From Pirellula sp. (GTDB lineage Bacteria > Planctomycetota > Planctomycetia > Pirellulales > Pirellulaceae), in NCBI GenBank assembly GCA_021300015.1, contig JAJTFB010000032.1, positions 21,932 to 63,849 on the forward strand: DNA of 41,918 bases, read 5' to 3'. This document shows positions 16,067 to 23,204 of this stretch, piece by piece (within the stretch, counting starts at the first letter, position 1; every line of letters begins with the position of its first letter). The position numbers and the translations under genes are program-made. The notes under the pieces were generated by a model that made no database searches, was not told where the DNA came from, and worked only from the letters and a program-made list of their open reading frames with translations.

Positions 16067-17287
16067 ATGCCTCGCAACAAACTTCCAACGACCGTGCTCT
16101 CGGGATTTCTCGGCGCTGGAAAAACCACCGTTCTGAACCACGTACTGGCCAATCGAGAAGGTCTCAAAGTCGCTGTCATCGTCAACGACATGAGCCATAT
16201 CAACATCGATGCGGCGATCGTCCAAGGCCAAGGCACACTCAGCCGAACCGAAGAGCAACTCGTCGAGTTCTCCAACGGTTGCATCTGCTGTACCCTTCGC
16301 GAAGATCTCTTGATCGAAGTCCGCCGCCTGGCCGAAGAAAACCGCTTCGATTATCTGTTGATCGAATCGACAGGTATCTCCGAACCTTTACCCGTGGCCG
16401 AAACATTCACCTTCGCCGACGAACAAGGAAGCTCACTCTCGGAGGTAGCGACCATCGACACGATGGTCACCGTCGTCGATGCCTTAAACTTTTGGAAGGA
16501 TTACCAGTCGTTCGACGACCTGAAAGAAAGAAACATCGGGATCAATGACCAAGACCAACGCAATATTGTCGATCTGCTGATCGATCAAATCGAATTCGCC
16601 ACCGTGATCCTCCTGAACAAATGCGACCTGGTCGAACCCTCCGAACTCGACGCAATCGAAGCCTTCATCAAAGAACTCAATCCCTTCGCCAAAGTCCTTC
16701 GGACACAACAGGGACGCGTCGCGATCGAGGAGATCGTCGGCTCGAAATCCTACGACGAACAATGGGCAGCAGGGCACCCCGATTGGCTTGCCGTCGCACG
16801 CGGAGAAGAAGTCTCCGAAACGGATGAATATGGAATCACTTCGTTTGCCTTCGAAGAACGCCGTCCGTTTCACCCCGATCGCTTGATGAAGGCCCTGAAT
16901 TTTCAAGACGGAATCCTCCAAGGTGTCCTGCGATCCAAAGGCTACTGCTGGATCGCCTCGCGAAACGATCAAGCCTTCCGTTGGTCCCAAGCCGGCGTGT
17001 CGGTCCAAATCGAACACGATGGAGACTGGTTTGCATCGGTCGACCAAGACCAATGGCCTGAAGACCCAGACGATATCGCTTCGATCCGTGAAAGCATGGA
17101 GGAACCCTGGGGCGATCGCCGGCAAGAACTCGTCTTTATCGGCACCGATATGGATCAGGTCGTGCTGCTCTCACGCCTCGAGGAATGCCTGCTGAGCGAC
17201 CAGGAAATGGAACTCGGACCGGCCGTCTGGGAAACTTGGGAGTCCAACCTCCCGATCGATCCTCCCTCGGACCCCAATGCCGATTAG
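16067..17287 (+). CDS. CobW/COG0523 family GTPase, probable zinc metallochaperone
   Basis: 406 residues from the ATG at 16067 (AAAAGGG 6 bases upstream). COG0523 proteins are GTPases that hand metal ions, most often zinc, to target proteins, and are frequently induced under zinc limitation (YciC, ZigA, ZNG1). Walker A is GFLGAGKTT (13-21), the metal-binding CxCC motif is CICC (72-75), the switch segment is ESTGISEP (100-107), and the guanine-specificity motif is NKCD (184-187). The C-terminal CobW domain follows (HPDRLMKAL..., GYCWIASR near 295). No long His-rich loop is present. The divergent, co-regulated-looking His-rich surface protein favours zinc over cobalt; no cobalamin genes are nearby. 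The C-terminus is acidic. Confidence 0.9.
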   Translation: MPRNKLPTTVLSGFLGAGKTTVLNHVLANREGLKVAVIVNDMSHINIDAAIVQGQGTLSRTEEQLVEFSNGCICCTLREDLLIEVRRLAEENRFDYLLIESTGISEPLPVAETFTFADEQGSSLSEVATIDTMVTVVDALNFWKDYQSFDDLKERNIGINDQDQRNIVDLLIDQIEFATVILLNKCDLVEPSELDAIEAFIKELNPFAKVLRTQQGRVAIEEIVGSKSYDEQWAAGHPDWLAVARGEEVSETDEYGITSFAFEERRPFHPDRLMKALNFQDGILQGVLRSKGYCWIASRNDQAFRWSQAGVSVQIEHDGDWFASVDQDQWPEDPDDIASIRESMEEPWGDRRQELVFIGTDMDQVVLLSRLEECLLSDQEMELGPAVWETWESNLPIDPPSDPNAD

Positions 17288-17343
17288 CTCCCGCTTGATT
17301 CCTGATGGATCCAAAAAACCCGGCCGCAAAAATCTTTCGAGGC

Positions 17344-17367
17344 CATCGATTTGATCGCAAATCGATG
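17344..17367. other. Inverted repeat after the CobW-type gene
   Basis: CATCGATTTG, 4 bases, CAAATCGATG: a perfect 10-bp stem starting 57 bases after the stop of the CobW-type gene. No T-run follows, so it is not a standard terminator. It may end or stabilise the transcript, or bind a protein. It shares GCAAATCG with the operator at 17406-17422. Confidence 0.5.
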
Positions 17368-17405
17368 ACAAATGAATCGCTAATGAAAAACGTCAGGTTT
17401 CTCAC

Positions 17406-17433
17406 TTGCAAATCGTTTGCATGTGGATATTAT
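17406..17433 (+). promoter_or_regulatory. Promoter with candidate Fur/Zur-type operator for DUF1559/AztD-like operon
   Basis: Bases 17407-17421 read TGCAAATCGTTTGCA, the most symmetric copy of the shared inverted repeat, in the 7-1-7 layout TGCAAAT-C-GTTTGCA. A promoter can be drawn as TTGCAA (17406-17411), a 16-base spacer, TATTAT (17428-17433), so the operator covers the -35. The start codon follows at 17507. Confidence 0.6.
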
Positions 17434-17506
17434 TTGCTCGTGCGTTCTAGCACAGTTTTGAGTTTCTTTCTCTGGTTATTCCTCATTCAGGATTCAGGAG
17501 TCGCAA

Positions 17507-18544
17507 ATGTCTCGCAACCATCGCGCCCGTCGCGGATTTACCCTCGTGGAACTGCTCGTCGTGATCGCCATCATCGGTATCCTTGTCGGATTGCTCTTGC
17601 CGGCTGTGCAAGCCGCCCGAGAAGCCGCTCGAAGAATGTCCTGCTCGAACAACGTCAAGCAAATCAGCCTCGCAATCCAAAACTACGAATCGGCCTTCAA
17701 ACGCTACCCAGGCCTGCTCGGTAGCAGCACCTATTCGGCCCAAGCTCGAATCCTCCCCCATATCGAACAAGCCAACCTCTCTCAGAGGATCGACTTCGCA
17801 CGACCGCTGCTGCTTGGACCCGCGTTTGCCGCCCGGTTCGATGCCGCAATGGCACCCTTGGTATCGCAACCTATCCCAACCTTCTTATGTCCAAGCGATG
17901 GCGAGTCGCCCCTGTTTCCCACAACCCTCTCGGACAACACCGCTAGCTTCTCCGCCGGCTTGAACTACATGGTCAGCATCGGTAGCGGTCGCAATCTGTC
18001 CTACGATGATCGATTCGAAACCGACGGAATGTTCTGGACGGGGGCGTTCGCTAAACTCGCCAAATGCGTCGATGGAACAAGCAATACCGTCATCTTGGCC
18101 GAAACCATCCTCGGGGATAAACAATTCAGCAACACCATGCCCGTGCAACAACCCGTACGACGCATCGGCAATTGGGCCGGAACGACCCTAAATAACGCCG
18201 GCCAAGGCTTCCTCTTTAACGGCAGCCTGATCTCCAACCCGAACCTCACGGCATTGTTCCCAGGCATCGTTAACTCGTACCGAGGGAATCGTGGCGAAAG
18301 CTGGATCCGAGGGGTCCCCCATGCGACGACCATCAACGGATACCTTACCCCCAACAATCCTATCCCCGATATCGGATTCCATGGACGGGGCTTCTATTCG
18401 GCTCGCTCCATGCACGGCAGCGGGGTGCAACTCGGGTACGCCGATGGTTCGGTCCGCTTTATCTCGAACAACGTTCAAGAACTCGCCTACCGAAATGCCT
18501 TCTCGGCCAACGGGGGCGAAATCAGCGTTTCCCTCGACGATTAA
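17507..18544 (+). CDS. DUF1559 protein with pseudopilin-type N-terminus (second of three)
   Basis: 345 residues; the ATG at 17507 follows AGGAG. The leader RNHRARRG precedes [25 protein letters not shown] and the intact [12 protein letters not shown] segment. The DUF1559 body has [42 protein letters not shown] and the C-terminal NGGE. It is expected to be a prepilin-peptidase substrate exposed outside the inner membrane. The AztD-like gene starts 31 bases after its stop, so the two are almost certainly co-transcribed from the promoter at 17406-17433. The pairing suggests that this DUF1559 protein serves metal handling at the envelope, which is inference. Confidence 0.92.
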   Translation: MSRNHRARRGFTLVELLVVIAIIGILVGLLLPAVQAAREAARRMSCSNNVKQISLAIQNYESAFKRYPGLLGSSTYSAQARILPHIEQANLSQRIDFARPLLLGPAFAARFDAAMAPLVSQPIPTFLCPSDGESPLFPTTLSDNTASFSAGLNYMVSIGSGRNLSYDDRFETDGMFWTGAFAKLAKCVDGTSNTVILAETILGDKQFSNTMPVQQPVRRIGNWAGTTLNNAGQGFLFNGSLISNPNLTALFPGIVNSYRGNRGESWIRGVPHATTINGYLTPNNPIPDIGFHGRGFYSARSMHGSGVQLGYADGSVRFISNNVQELAYRNAFSANGGEISVSLDD

Positions 18545-18575
18545 TCCCTGCTTGAACCCACTCGGAGAATCTGCA

Positions 18576-19976
18576 ATGAACCTCAAAAAAATTCGCCAAG
18601 CTGCCTTCCACTCGCTTCTAGCCGGTATCCTGTCGGCCAATTCAATCGAAGTTTGCCTCGGTCAATCGGCCAGCAAAGAAACACCGCCGCGCAAGATCGC
18701 AAGGGTGCTCTGGCAGGACAATGAAACCCAATCGATGCGTTGGGGGGATCTGGAGCGGACTGATTCGAACTGGTCCCTCAAACCCCAGGGGATCGCCAAT
18801 GCACCTAGCCTCGACCCAGAGCACCAGCAGTTCTCTCAAATGCAACGACTCGGGCAGTCTCTGATCGTCGGAGTCCGTGACGATGAAGATGGAACTCTCG
18901 GAAGTGGGTGGATCGCGGTCGATTCAGGGGTGAGTCTTGAGGAACACGGCGACCATTTCCATGCCCACTACGGCGCTGCTCCGAGCATCGCCGGTGTGCA
19001 GCTCGATGCCGACCAGGGCAACCCAGCCCACGTCTATCGAATCGGGAACCAAGTCTTTCTGGCCAATGATGCCAAACAAGGCTTTACCATCCTGGGAGCT
19101 TGCTCGGCCGATGCTCCTAAGACCAACCCGCCGAGCTCTTACACCGCGAAATTCCATCCCGGTGGAGGCTCACATATCACTTTGGCGGCCTTCGAAGACC
19201 GCTATTGCTTTGCCACCTGGCCGGACCGCGAAGGCGAAAATGTAGGCCGTGTCGATATCGTCTCGATCGCTGCAAAAAATGCGGAGTCTCTAGCGTCTTT
19301 CAAAGTCAGAAGCGGTGGACTTCATGGCGCGACGGCCAACACCAAACGCATCTTCTTTGCCCCAAGCGATGGCGTCGATTGGATCGATGCGGGCAACTGG
19401 AAGCCAGGTACTGTACCGACCGTTGAGCATATCGACCTGGGCAAGGATCCTGAATCCGGGAAGCCTTATCGAACCGGCGCGTTCGAAAACCATCTCCATT
19501 ATGTCCTATTCGCCTACGGCACTGGTGCAAACTCCAAAATCGGTATGCTCGATGCCCGCAGCAAGGACATGACGCTCGCATCGTTGGCTCTCGATGCGAC
19601 CGAAGGCCTTGCGCTGAGCACTCCCGTCGCTTTCGTCGCGGCCAACGATAAACACTATGCTTGGGTCGTCCACCATCGCCGTGGATCGAACAACGAAGAA
19701 AAGCTTACCTCGATCGATCTCGATCCCAACGGAGATGGTCGCTTCGATGACGCTCGAATTCACAAGCAGCTAGCGATCGGAGCCAGCAAGATCTCGAACC
19801 ACTCGGGAATGCACGATATCGCTCTGCTGGCGGACCGACGGACCGCTTGCATCTCGATGCCTGGAGACTCGGAGATCTGGATCGTCTCGATCTACGGGAT
19901 GGAGATCCTTGCCAAACTCAAAGTGGGTGGAACCCCGACCAAACTCGAGGCCTTCGGCGCTGCTCCCGATCGATAA
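18576..19976 (+). CDS. AztD-like beta-propeller, probable periplasmic zinc chaperone
   Basis: 466 residues from the ATG at 18576 (GGAGAA 8 bases upstream), with a signal peptide (HSLLAGILSANSIEVCLGQSA). I remember AztD, the periplasmic zinc chaperone of the aztABCD transporter, as a beta-propeller with an HGDH-type metal motif, a PAHV strand and a GLHG block. Here EEHGDHFHAHY puts His at 124, 127, 129 and 131, followed by NPAHVYRIGNQVFLAND, GGGSHITLAAF and SGGLHGATANTKRIF, in the same order. Further His occur in NHLHY, KHYAWVVHHRR and the NHSGMHD end. No azt ABC transporter genes are in the window. The assignment is from memory. A more distant YVTN/NHL-type propeller is the alternative. A decayed fragment of a related gene sits at 12608-12685. 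Confidence 0.65.
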   Translation: MNLKKIRQAAFHSLLAGILSANSIEVCLGQSASKETPPRKIARVLWQDNETQSMRWGDLERTDSNWSLKPQGIANAPSLDPEHQQFSQMQRLGQSLIVGVRDDEDGTLGSGWIAVDSGVSLEEHGDHFHAHYGAAPSIAGVQLDADQGNPAHVYRIGNQVFLANDAKQGFTILGACSADAPKTNPPSSYTAKFHPGGGSHITLAAFEDRYCFATWPDREGENVGRVDIVSIAAKNAESLASFKVRSGGLHGATANTKRIFFAPSDGVDWIDAGNWKPGTVPTVEHIDLGKDPESGKPYRTGAFENHLHYVLFAYGTGANSKIGMLDARSKDMTLASLALDATEGLALSTPVAFVAANDKHYAWVVHHRRGSNNEEKLTSIDLDPNGDGRFDDARIHKQLAIGASKISNHSGMHDIALLADRRTACISMPGDSEIWIVSIYGMEILAKLKVGGTPTKLEAFGAAPDR

Positions 19977-19995
19977 GCACCGTCGGCTAGGTAGT

Positions 19996-20014
19996 GGATC
20001 TCGCGCAGAGATCC
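19996..20014. other. Short inverted repeat between convergent genes
   Basis: GGATCTC, 5 bases, GAGATCC: a perfect 7-bp stem 20 bases after the AztD-like gene. No T-run follows, so any terminator role is uncertain. Confidence 0.4.
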
Positions 20015-20036
20015 TGAGGCTGATCGGAAGAAGTTG

Positions 20037-20075
20037 AACGCAAAGGCGCAAAGAGGCAAAGGCGCAAAGAAAGCC
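20037..20075. repeat. GCAAAGGCGCAAAG-type repeat
   Basis: The core CGCAAAGGCGCAAAG occurs here, repeated imperfectly (AGGCAAAGGCGCAAAGAA follows), in the spacer between convergent genes. The same core is found at 40027-40041. It looks like a dispersed intergenic repeat family. Confidence 0.65.
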
Positions 20076-20112
20076 TAAAGCCTAAACGCAAAGCAAGTGT
20101 TATCGCGCTGGG

Positions 20113-20592
20113 CTACTGAGGTTTGCGAGGTGGAGCGAATTTGATCCTTTCGACCAAACGCTTGATCTCATCACCCTGCCTTTGCCCTGTGATGGTCGAG
20201 ATCGCATTAATCACATGCGAATAACGCAGGTTGTAATCCAAATCGATCTCCACCTCCGGGCCCTCTTCTGGGCTTGGTGGAGCGTTGCCACCGGTCTGCT
20301 GAAGGATGAACGCTCGGAGCTTTCCAAAGTCGTTGCCAAACGATCGGGTGTCATCCACGACGATATCGACCAACTCCCCGTCGGTGTTCGATCGCAATCG
20401 AAGTTTGATCGGTAAGTTCGTCGTATCGGCGGCACCTGAACCACCTCCGATCGGCATGCGGATATTGAAGTCCCCTTCCTGGGCAGCGATCTTGAACGTC
20501 ATGACAAAGAAGATCAGCAACAAAAAGATGATGTCGATCATCGAGGTCAGTTGCATCTCGACCTTTTCGTCGCTTCGGGATTTGAATTTCAT
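20113..20592 (-). CDS. ExbD/TolR family biopolymer transport protein
   Basis: 159 residues from the ATG at 20592, 4 bases after the stop of the upstream exbD-like gene, so probably translationally coupled. One transmembrane helix, QLTSMIDIIFLLLIFFVMTFKI, contains the conserved Asp of the ExbD/TolR proton channel (SMIDIIF). The periplasmic part ends with a typical ExbD alpha/beta domain (LDYNLRYSHVINAISTITGQ). It differs from the neighbouring copy in its basic N-terminus and a Gly/Ser-rich insertion after the helix. The two ExbD proteins may form a heterodimer within the ExbB pentamer. Confidence 0.87.
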   Translation of the reverse strand: MKFKSRSDEKVEMQLTSMIDIIFLLLIFFVMTFKIAAQEGDFNIRMPIGGGSGAADTTNLPIKLRLRSNTDGELVDIVVDDTRSFGNDFGKLRAFILQQTGGNAPPSPEEGPEVEIDLDYNLRYSHVINAISTITGQRQGDEIKRLVERIKFAPPRKPQ

Positions 20593-20596
20593 GGTA

Positions 20597-21040
20597 CTAC
20601 TGACCGATCTCCTCTTTGGCACGCAAGGCAAACTTCTCGTAGCCAGATTCTTGACACTTCTTGATCAATTCCTGGACCAAACCGCCGGATGTATTGCCGT
20701 CGGCTCGGATGATCACGTTGGCGTCTTTGGCACTCTTACCGTTGGACTTCAGTACATTGGCTTCCAGCTCCAAAAGCGGACGTAGACCAGCGATCGTTGC
20801 GGTTTCGGCTCCCAAATAGATATTTCCGTTGAACGCCAAGTTCAAAACGAGTGGATTTTCCAACGGAGTCTCGGCTGGCTTGGCCAACTCGCTCGTCGGT
20901 AATTTGATCGCTTGATTCTGGTCATCTTGGGAAAAATTGATCAGCACCATGAAGAAGATGATCAACTGGAAAACCATGTCGATCATCGCCGTCATGTCCC
21001 CTTCGGCTGCCTTCGCACCGAACTTTGATTTGAGTGCCAT
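20597..21040 (-). CDS. ExbD/TolR family biopolymer transport protein (first copy in operon)
   Basis: 147 residues. The transmembrane helix with the channel Asp is MTAMIDMVFQLIIFFMVLINF, followed by a periplasmic domain with DANVIIRADGNTSGGLVQELIKKCQESGYEKFALRA, the usual ExbD fold. With ExbB it should form a motor that uses the proton gradient to move a partner across the periplasm. It starts 49 bases after the exbB-like stop. No TonB or TolA follows; a second ExbD does. The ribosome-binding site is weak. Confidence 0.9.
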   Translation of the reverse strand: MALKSKFGAKAAEGDMTAMIDMVFQLIIFFMVLINFSQDDQNQAIKLPTSELAKPAETPLENPLVLNLAFNGNIYLGAETATIAGLRPLLELEANVLKSNGKSAKDANVIIRADGNTSGGLVQELIKKCQESGYEKFALRAKEEIGQ

Positions 21041-21089
21041 AGCGTCGTTTTCTAAGGAAAGCTCTGTGACTTAGCGATTCGATCCGTAA

Positions 21090-21857
21090 CTACTTCGCCG
21101 CATCTTGGAATTTTTCAATCAGCTCTTCGCTCTTAGCCCCGGCATGCTGGATCTGCCGTTGGACTAGGTTCCGAAGAATGTTGTAGATGACGATTGCGGG
21201 GATTGCCAAATACAAGCCGACGAGTGTTGTGTAAAGGGCCTGCTCGATACCGACGGCCAACACGCTGGGCTTGGGCGTCTGGGGACTTGTCGCGATCGCG
21301 CCGAAGGAAGCGACCATCCCTTGGACCGTGCCTAGCAGACCAACCATCGGAGCGATGTTTCCAATCAAGGCGATGTAGCTGAGCATATGCTCGACTCGCA
21401 TCGTCTCGGCGTCTCCTGCGACCTGCATGGCTTCGAGAACGGCCTCTTTGCCCTTGGTCAATTGGCCAAGCCCAGCATTGAGCAGGTTCCCCAGGAAGCT
21501 TTCGTCGGCTTTGACCAACTCGGCAGCAGCTTGTGGATTGTTCTCTGCCAAACTCGCTTCGATGCCTTGGACCAAATCTTCAGGTACAAAATTCGCTTTC
21601 TGAACCGCCAAAATCGCTCGGACAACCAACGCCACCAAAATAATCGACATGAGTAAAAACACGATGGCGTACATCGTCCCCAAGGCATTCCACGTTTTGA
21701 CCAGCATGTTCTCGCCTGCTGCAGCCTGGGGCGCAGCGTCGGCTGCTTCTTGAGCCAACGAAACACCTGCCGTGTAGACGATCGCAAAGGCAACAGCGAG
21801 GATCCTAGAAAAGCGGATGAGCAGTTGGGCGGACCAAGTGCGGGAACAAGACGGCAT
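21090..21857 (-). CDS. ExbB/TolQ/MotA family proton channel protein
   Basis: 255 residues; the ATG at 21857 follows GGAG. An N-terminal signal-like helix and a short Ala-rich segment precede the three-helix ExbB core. Helix 1 is MYAIVFLLMSIILVALVVRAIL, a cytoplasmic domain follows (about residues 85-160), then the conserved pair IALIGNIAPMVGLLGTVQGMVASF and ALYTTLVGLYLAIPAIVIYNIL. An extra N-terminal signal sequence is common in planctomycete and related ExbB proteins. It is the stator of an energy-coupling complex with the two downstream ExbD proteins. The TPR genes upstream on the same strand suggest what the motor may act on. Confidence 0.92.
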   Translation of the reverse strand: MPSCSRTWSAQLLIRFSRILAVAFAIVYTAGVSLAQEAADAAPQAAAGENMLVKTWNALGTMYAIVFLLMSIILVALVVRAILAVQKANFVPEDLVQGIEASLAENNPQAAAELVKADESFLGNLLNAGLGQLTKGKEAVLEAMQVAGDAETMRVEHMLSYIALIGNIAPMVGLLGTVQGMVASFGAIATSPQTPKPSVLAVGIEQALYTTLVGLYLAIPAIVIYNILRNLVQRQIQHAGAKSEELIEKFQDAAK

Positions 21858-22055
21858 GGTGACTCCGGTAGGATGAGAAAGGTGATGTGCGTGGAATGCG
21901 TCGGTCTCGTGCAGGGCAACCGGCTTGCAAGGCTACCTCTTTGCGATGCACCGTTACAAGCTGATTAACAATAATTCTAGCCAACTCTGTGGCCCAAGGG
22001 GGCTAGCTTGTCAAGAAACCAATCCGTTTTTCGACCAAGCCAGTATGGCACAGGA

Positions 22056-23120
22056 TTACTTGCGAACCCAAGCCGACGTCGGATAGAGTTTTTCGAGCTT
22101 TTGCTTTGCGTCGGCTGCACGCTGGGCCGAGCCCATCTTGGTCCATAACTGGGTTAGCCGATACAAGGCCTCTGCATGCGGTTCGCTCTGTGCTCCATAA
22201 AGCAAATCGGTCTTGAGATAGGACAAAACGGCCTCCTCGTTGCGACCGGCCGCAGAGAGCATCGAACCGAGTGTGTTGTAAAGCTCTGCGAAGAGCTCTC
22301 CGTCGGTCGAATCCCCTTCGTCGACCATTTTCTCGAGCTCACCGATCGCCTCGGTCGCTTTGCCTTCCAAAGCGTCGCACTGAATGATCCCGATCTTGGC
22401 CATCTTCTGGTATTTCAGCGATACGACATCCGACAGCTTGGCCTCAAGCACCGCCTGAAACTTGGACTTGGCATCCGAATTCTGTTTCGAAGCCATCAGC
22501 GCCTTGCCTTGCAAGAAACTCCCCTTGGTTTTGAGCTCCGGAAACGGAGCAGCCGCTAAGCCGCCGTAGTACTTGGCTGCTTGGTCGGGAGTTCCTGCGG
22601 CCACGGCCAAATCGCCCATCAATTCGGCTGCGGGGTAAAATTGATAAGACTGCGCGTTGTCTTTGACCCAGTTGGTCATCAGCCCCAACGCGTTTTTCGG
22701 ATCCCCTTTGCCCTTGATCGCCAAGGTTCCTGCGATGTAACCCCGCAGGAATTGGTAGTCCTGCTTCATGTCCTCCGATGGCAATGAAGCCCCATCGATC
22801 TTCTTGAACTCCTCGACGGCCTGCTCGAGTTGCCCCTGAGCGACCAAGTCCTTGGTCCGCGAAAGGGTCGGTGGCTCCCCCTCATAGAGGACTCGTAGGA
22901 TCTCATTGGAAGGGAAATTCTGGTTGTTGCCCCTGACCTCGATGACGACCCGATCGCGACTTTTCTCGACAATCTTTCCGGTCACGGCCGCTCCCTTGAT
23001 GGGAAACACCCGGTCGCGTTCTTGGGCCTCTAACGGCCCGAACCCGATGGACAAAAACACAAGACCCACGAGCGCAGAAAATCGGCTTGGGAGCAAACGG
23101 TTGGATCGATGAATCATCAT
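22056..23120 (-). CDS. Secreted TPR-type repeat protein
   Basis: 354 residues with a signal peptide (SALVGLVFLSIGFGPLEAQ). Residues 35-85 form a small beta-rich module (GAAVTGKIVEKSRDRVVIEVRG) of the kind that often precedes TPR arrays in planctomycete proteins. The remainder is helical repeats (KDLVAQGQLEQAVEEFKKI; FYPAAELMGDLAVAAGTPDQAAKYYGGL; AGRNEEAVLSYLKTDLLYG; EALYRLTQLWTKMGSAQRAADAKQKLEKLYP). It should act as a periplasmic protein-binding scaffold. Two adjacent ATG codons (23118-23120 and 23115-23117) are possible starts, with no clear ribosome-binding site. It lies 84 bases after the large TPR gene and 198 before exbB; the last gap may contain a second promoter. Confidence 0.8.
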   Translation of the reverse strand: MMIHRSNRLLPSRFSALVGLVFLSIGFGPLEAQERDRVFPIKGAAVTGKIVEKSRDRVVIEVRGNNQNFPSNEILRVLYEGEPPTLSRTKDLVAQGQLEQAVEEFKKIDGASLPSEDMKQDYQFLRGYIAGTLAIKGKGDPKNALGLMTNWVKDNAQSYQFYPAAELMGDLAVAAGTPDQAAKYYGGLAAAPFPELKTKGSFLQGKALMASKQNSDAKSKFQAVLEAKLSDVVSLKYQKMAKIGIIQCDALEGKATEAIGELEKMVDEGDSTDGELFAELYNTLGSMLSAAGRNEEAVLSYLKTDLLYGAQSEPHAEALYRLTQLWTKMGSAQRAADAKQKLEKLYPTSAWVRK

Positions 23121-23204
23121 AAGGGACTTTGCTATCGGAAAAGGGGGCTGTCGAATGTGGGGGTTAGTCGGATGGGGATTAGTCAGATCAGAAGGATGGC
23201 CGCT

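Noticed and set aside
16067-17287. Cobalamin-synthesis CobW
   Set aside because: No cobalamin genes are nearby; the divergent His-rich surface protein and the operator-like repeats favour a zinc-type COG0523 protein.
17344-17367. Terminator of the CobW-type gene
   Set aside because: The stem is perfect but no T-run follows, so I list it only as an inverted repeat.
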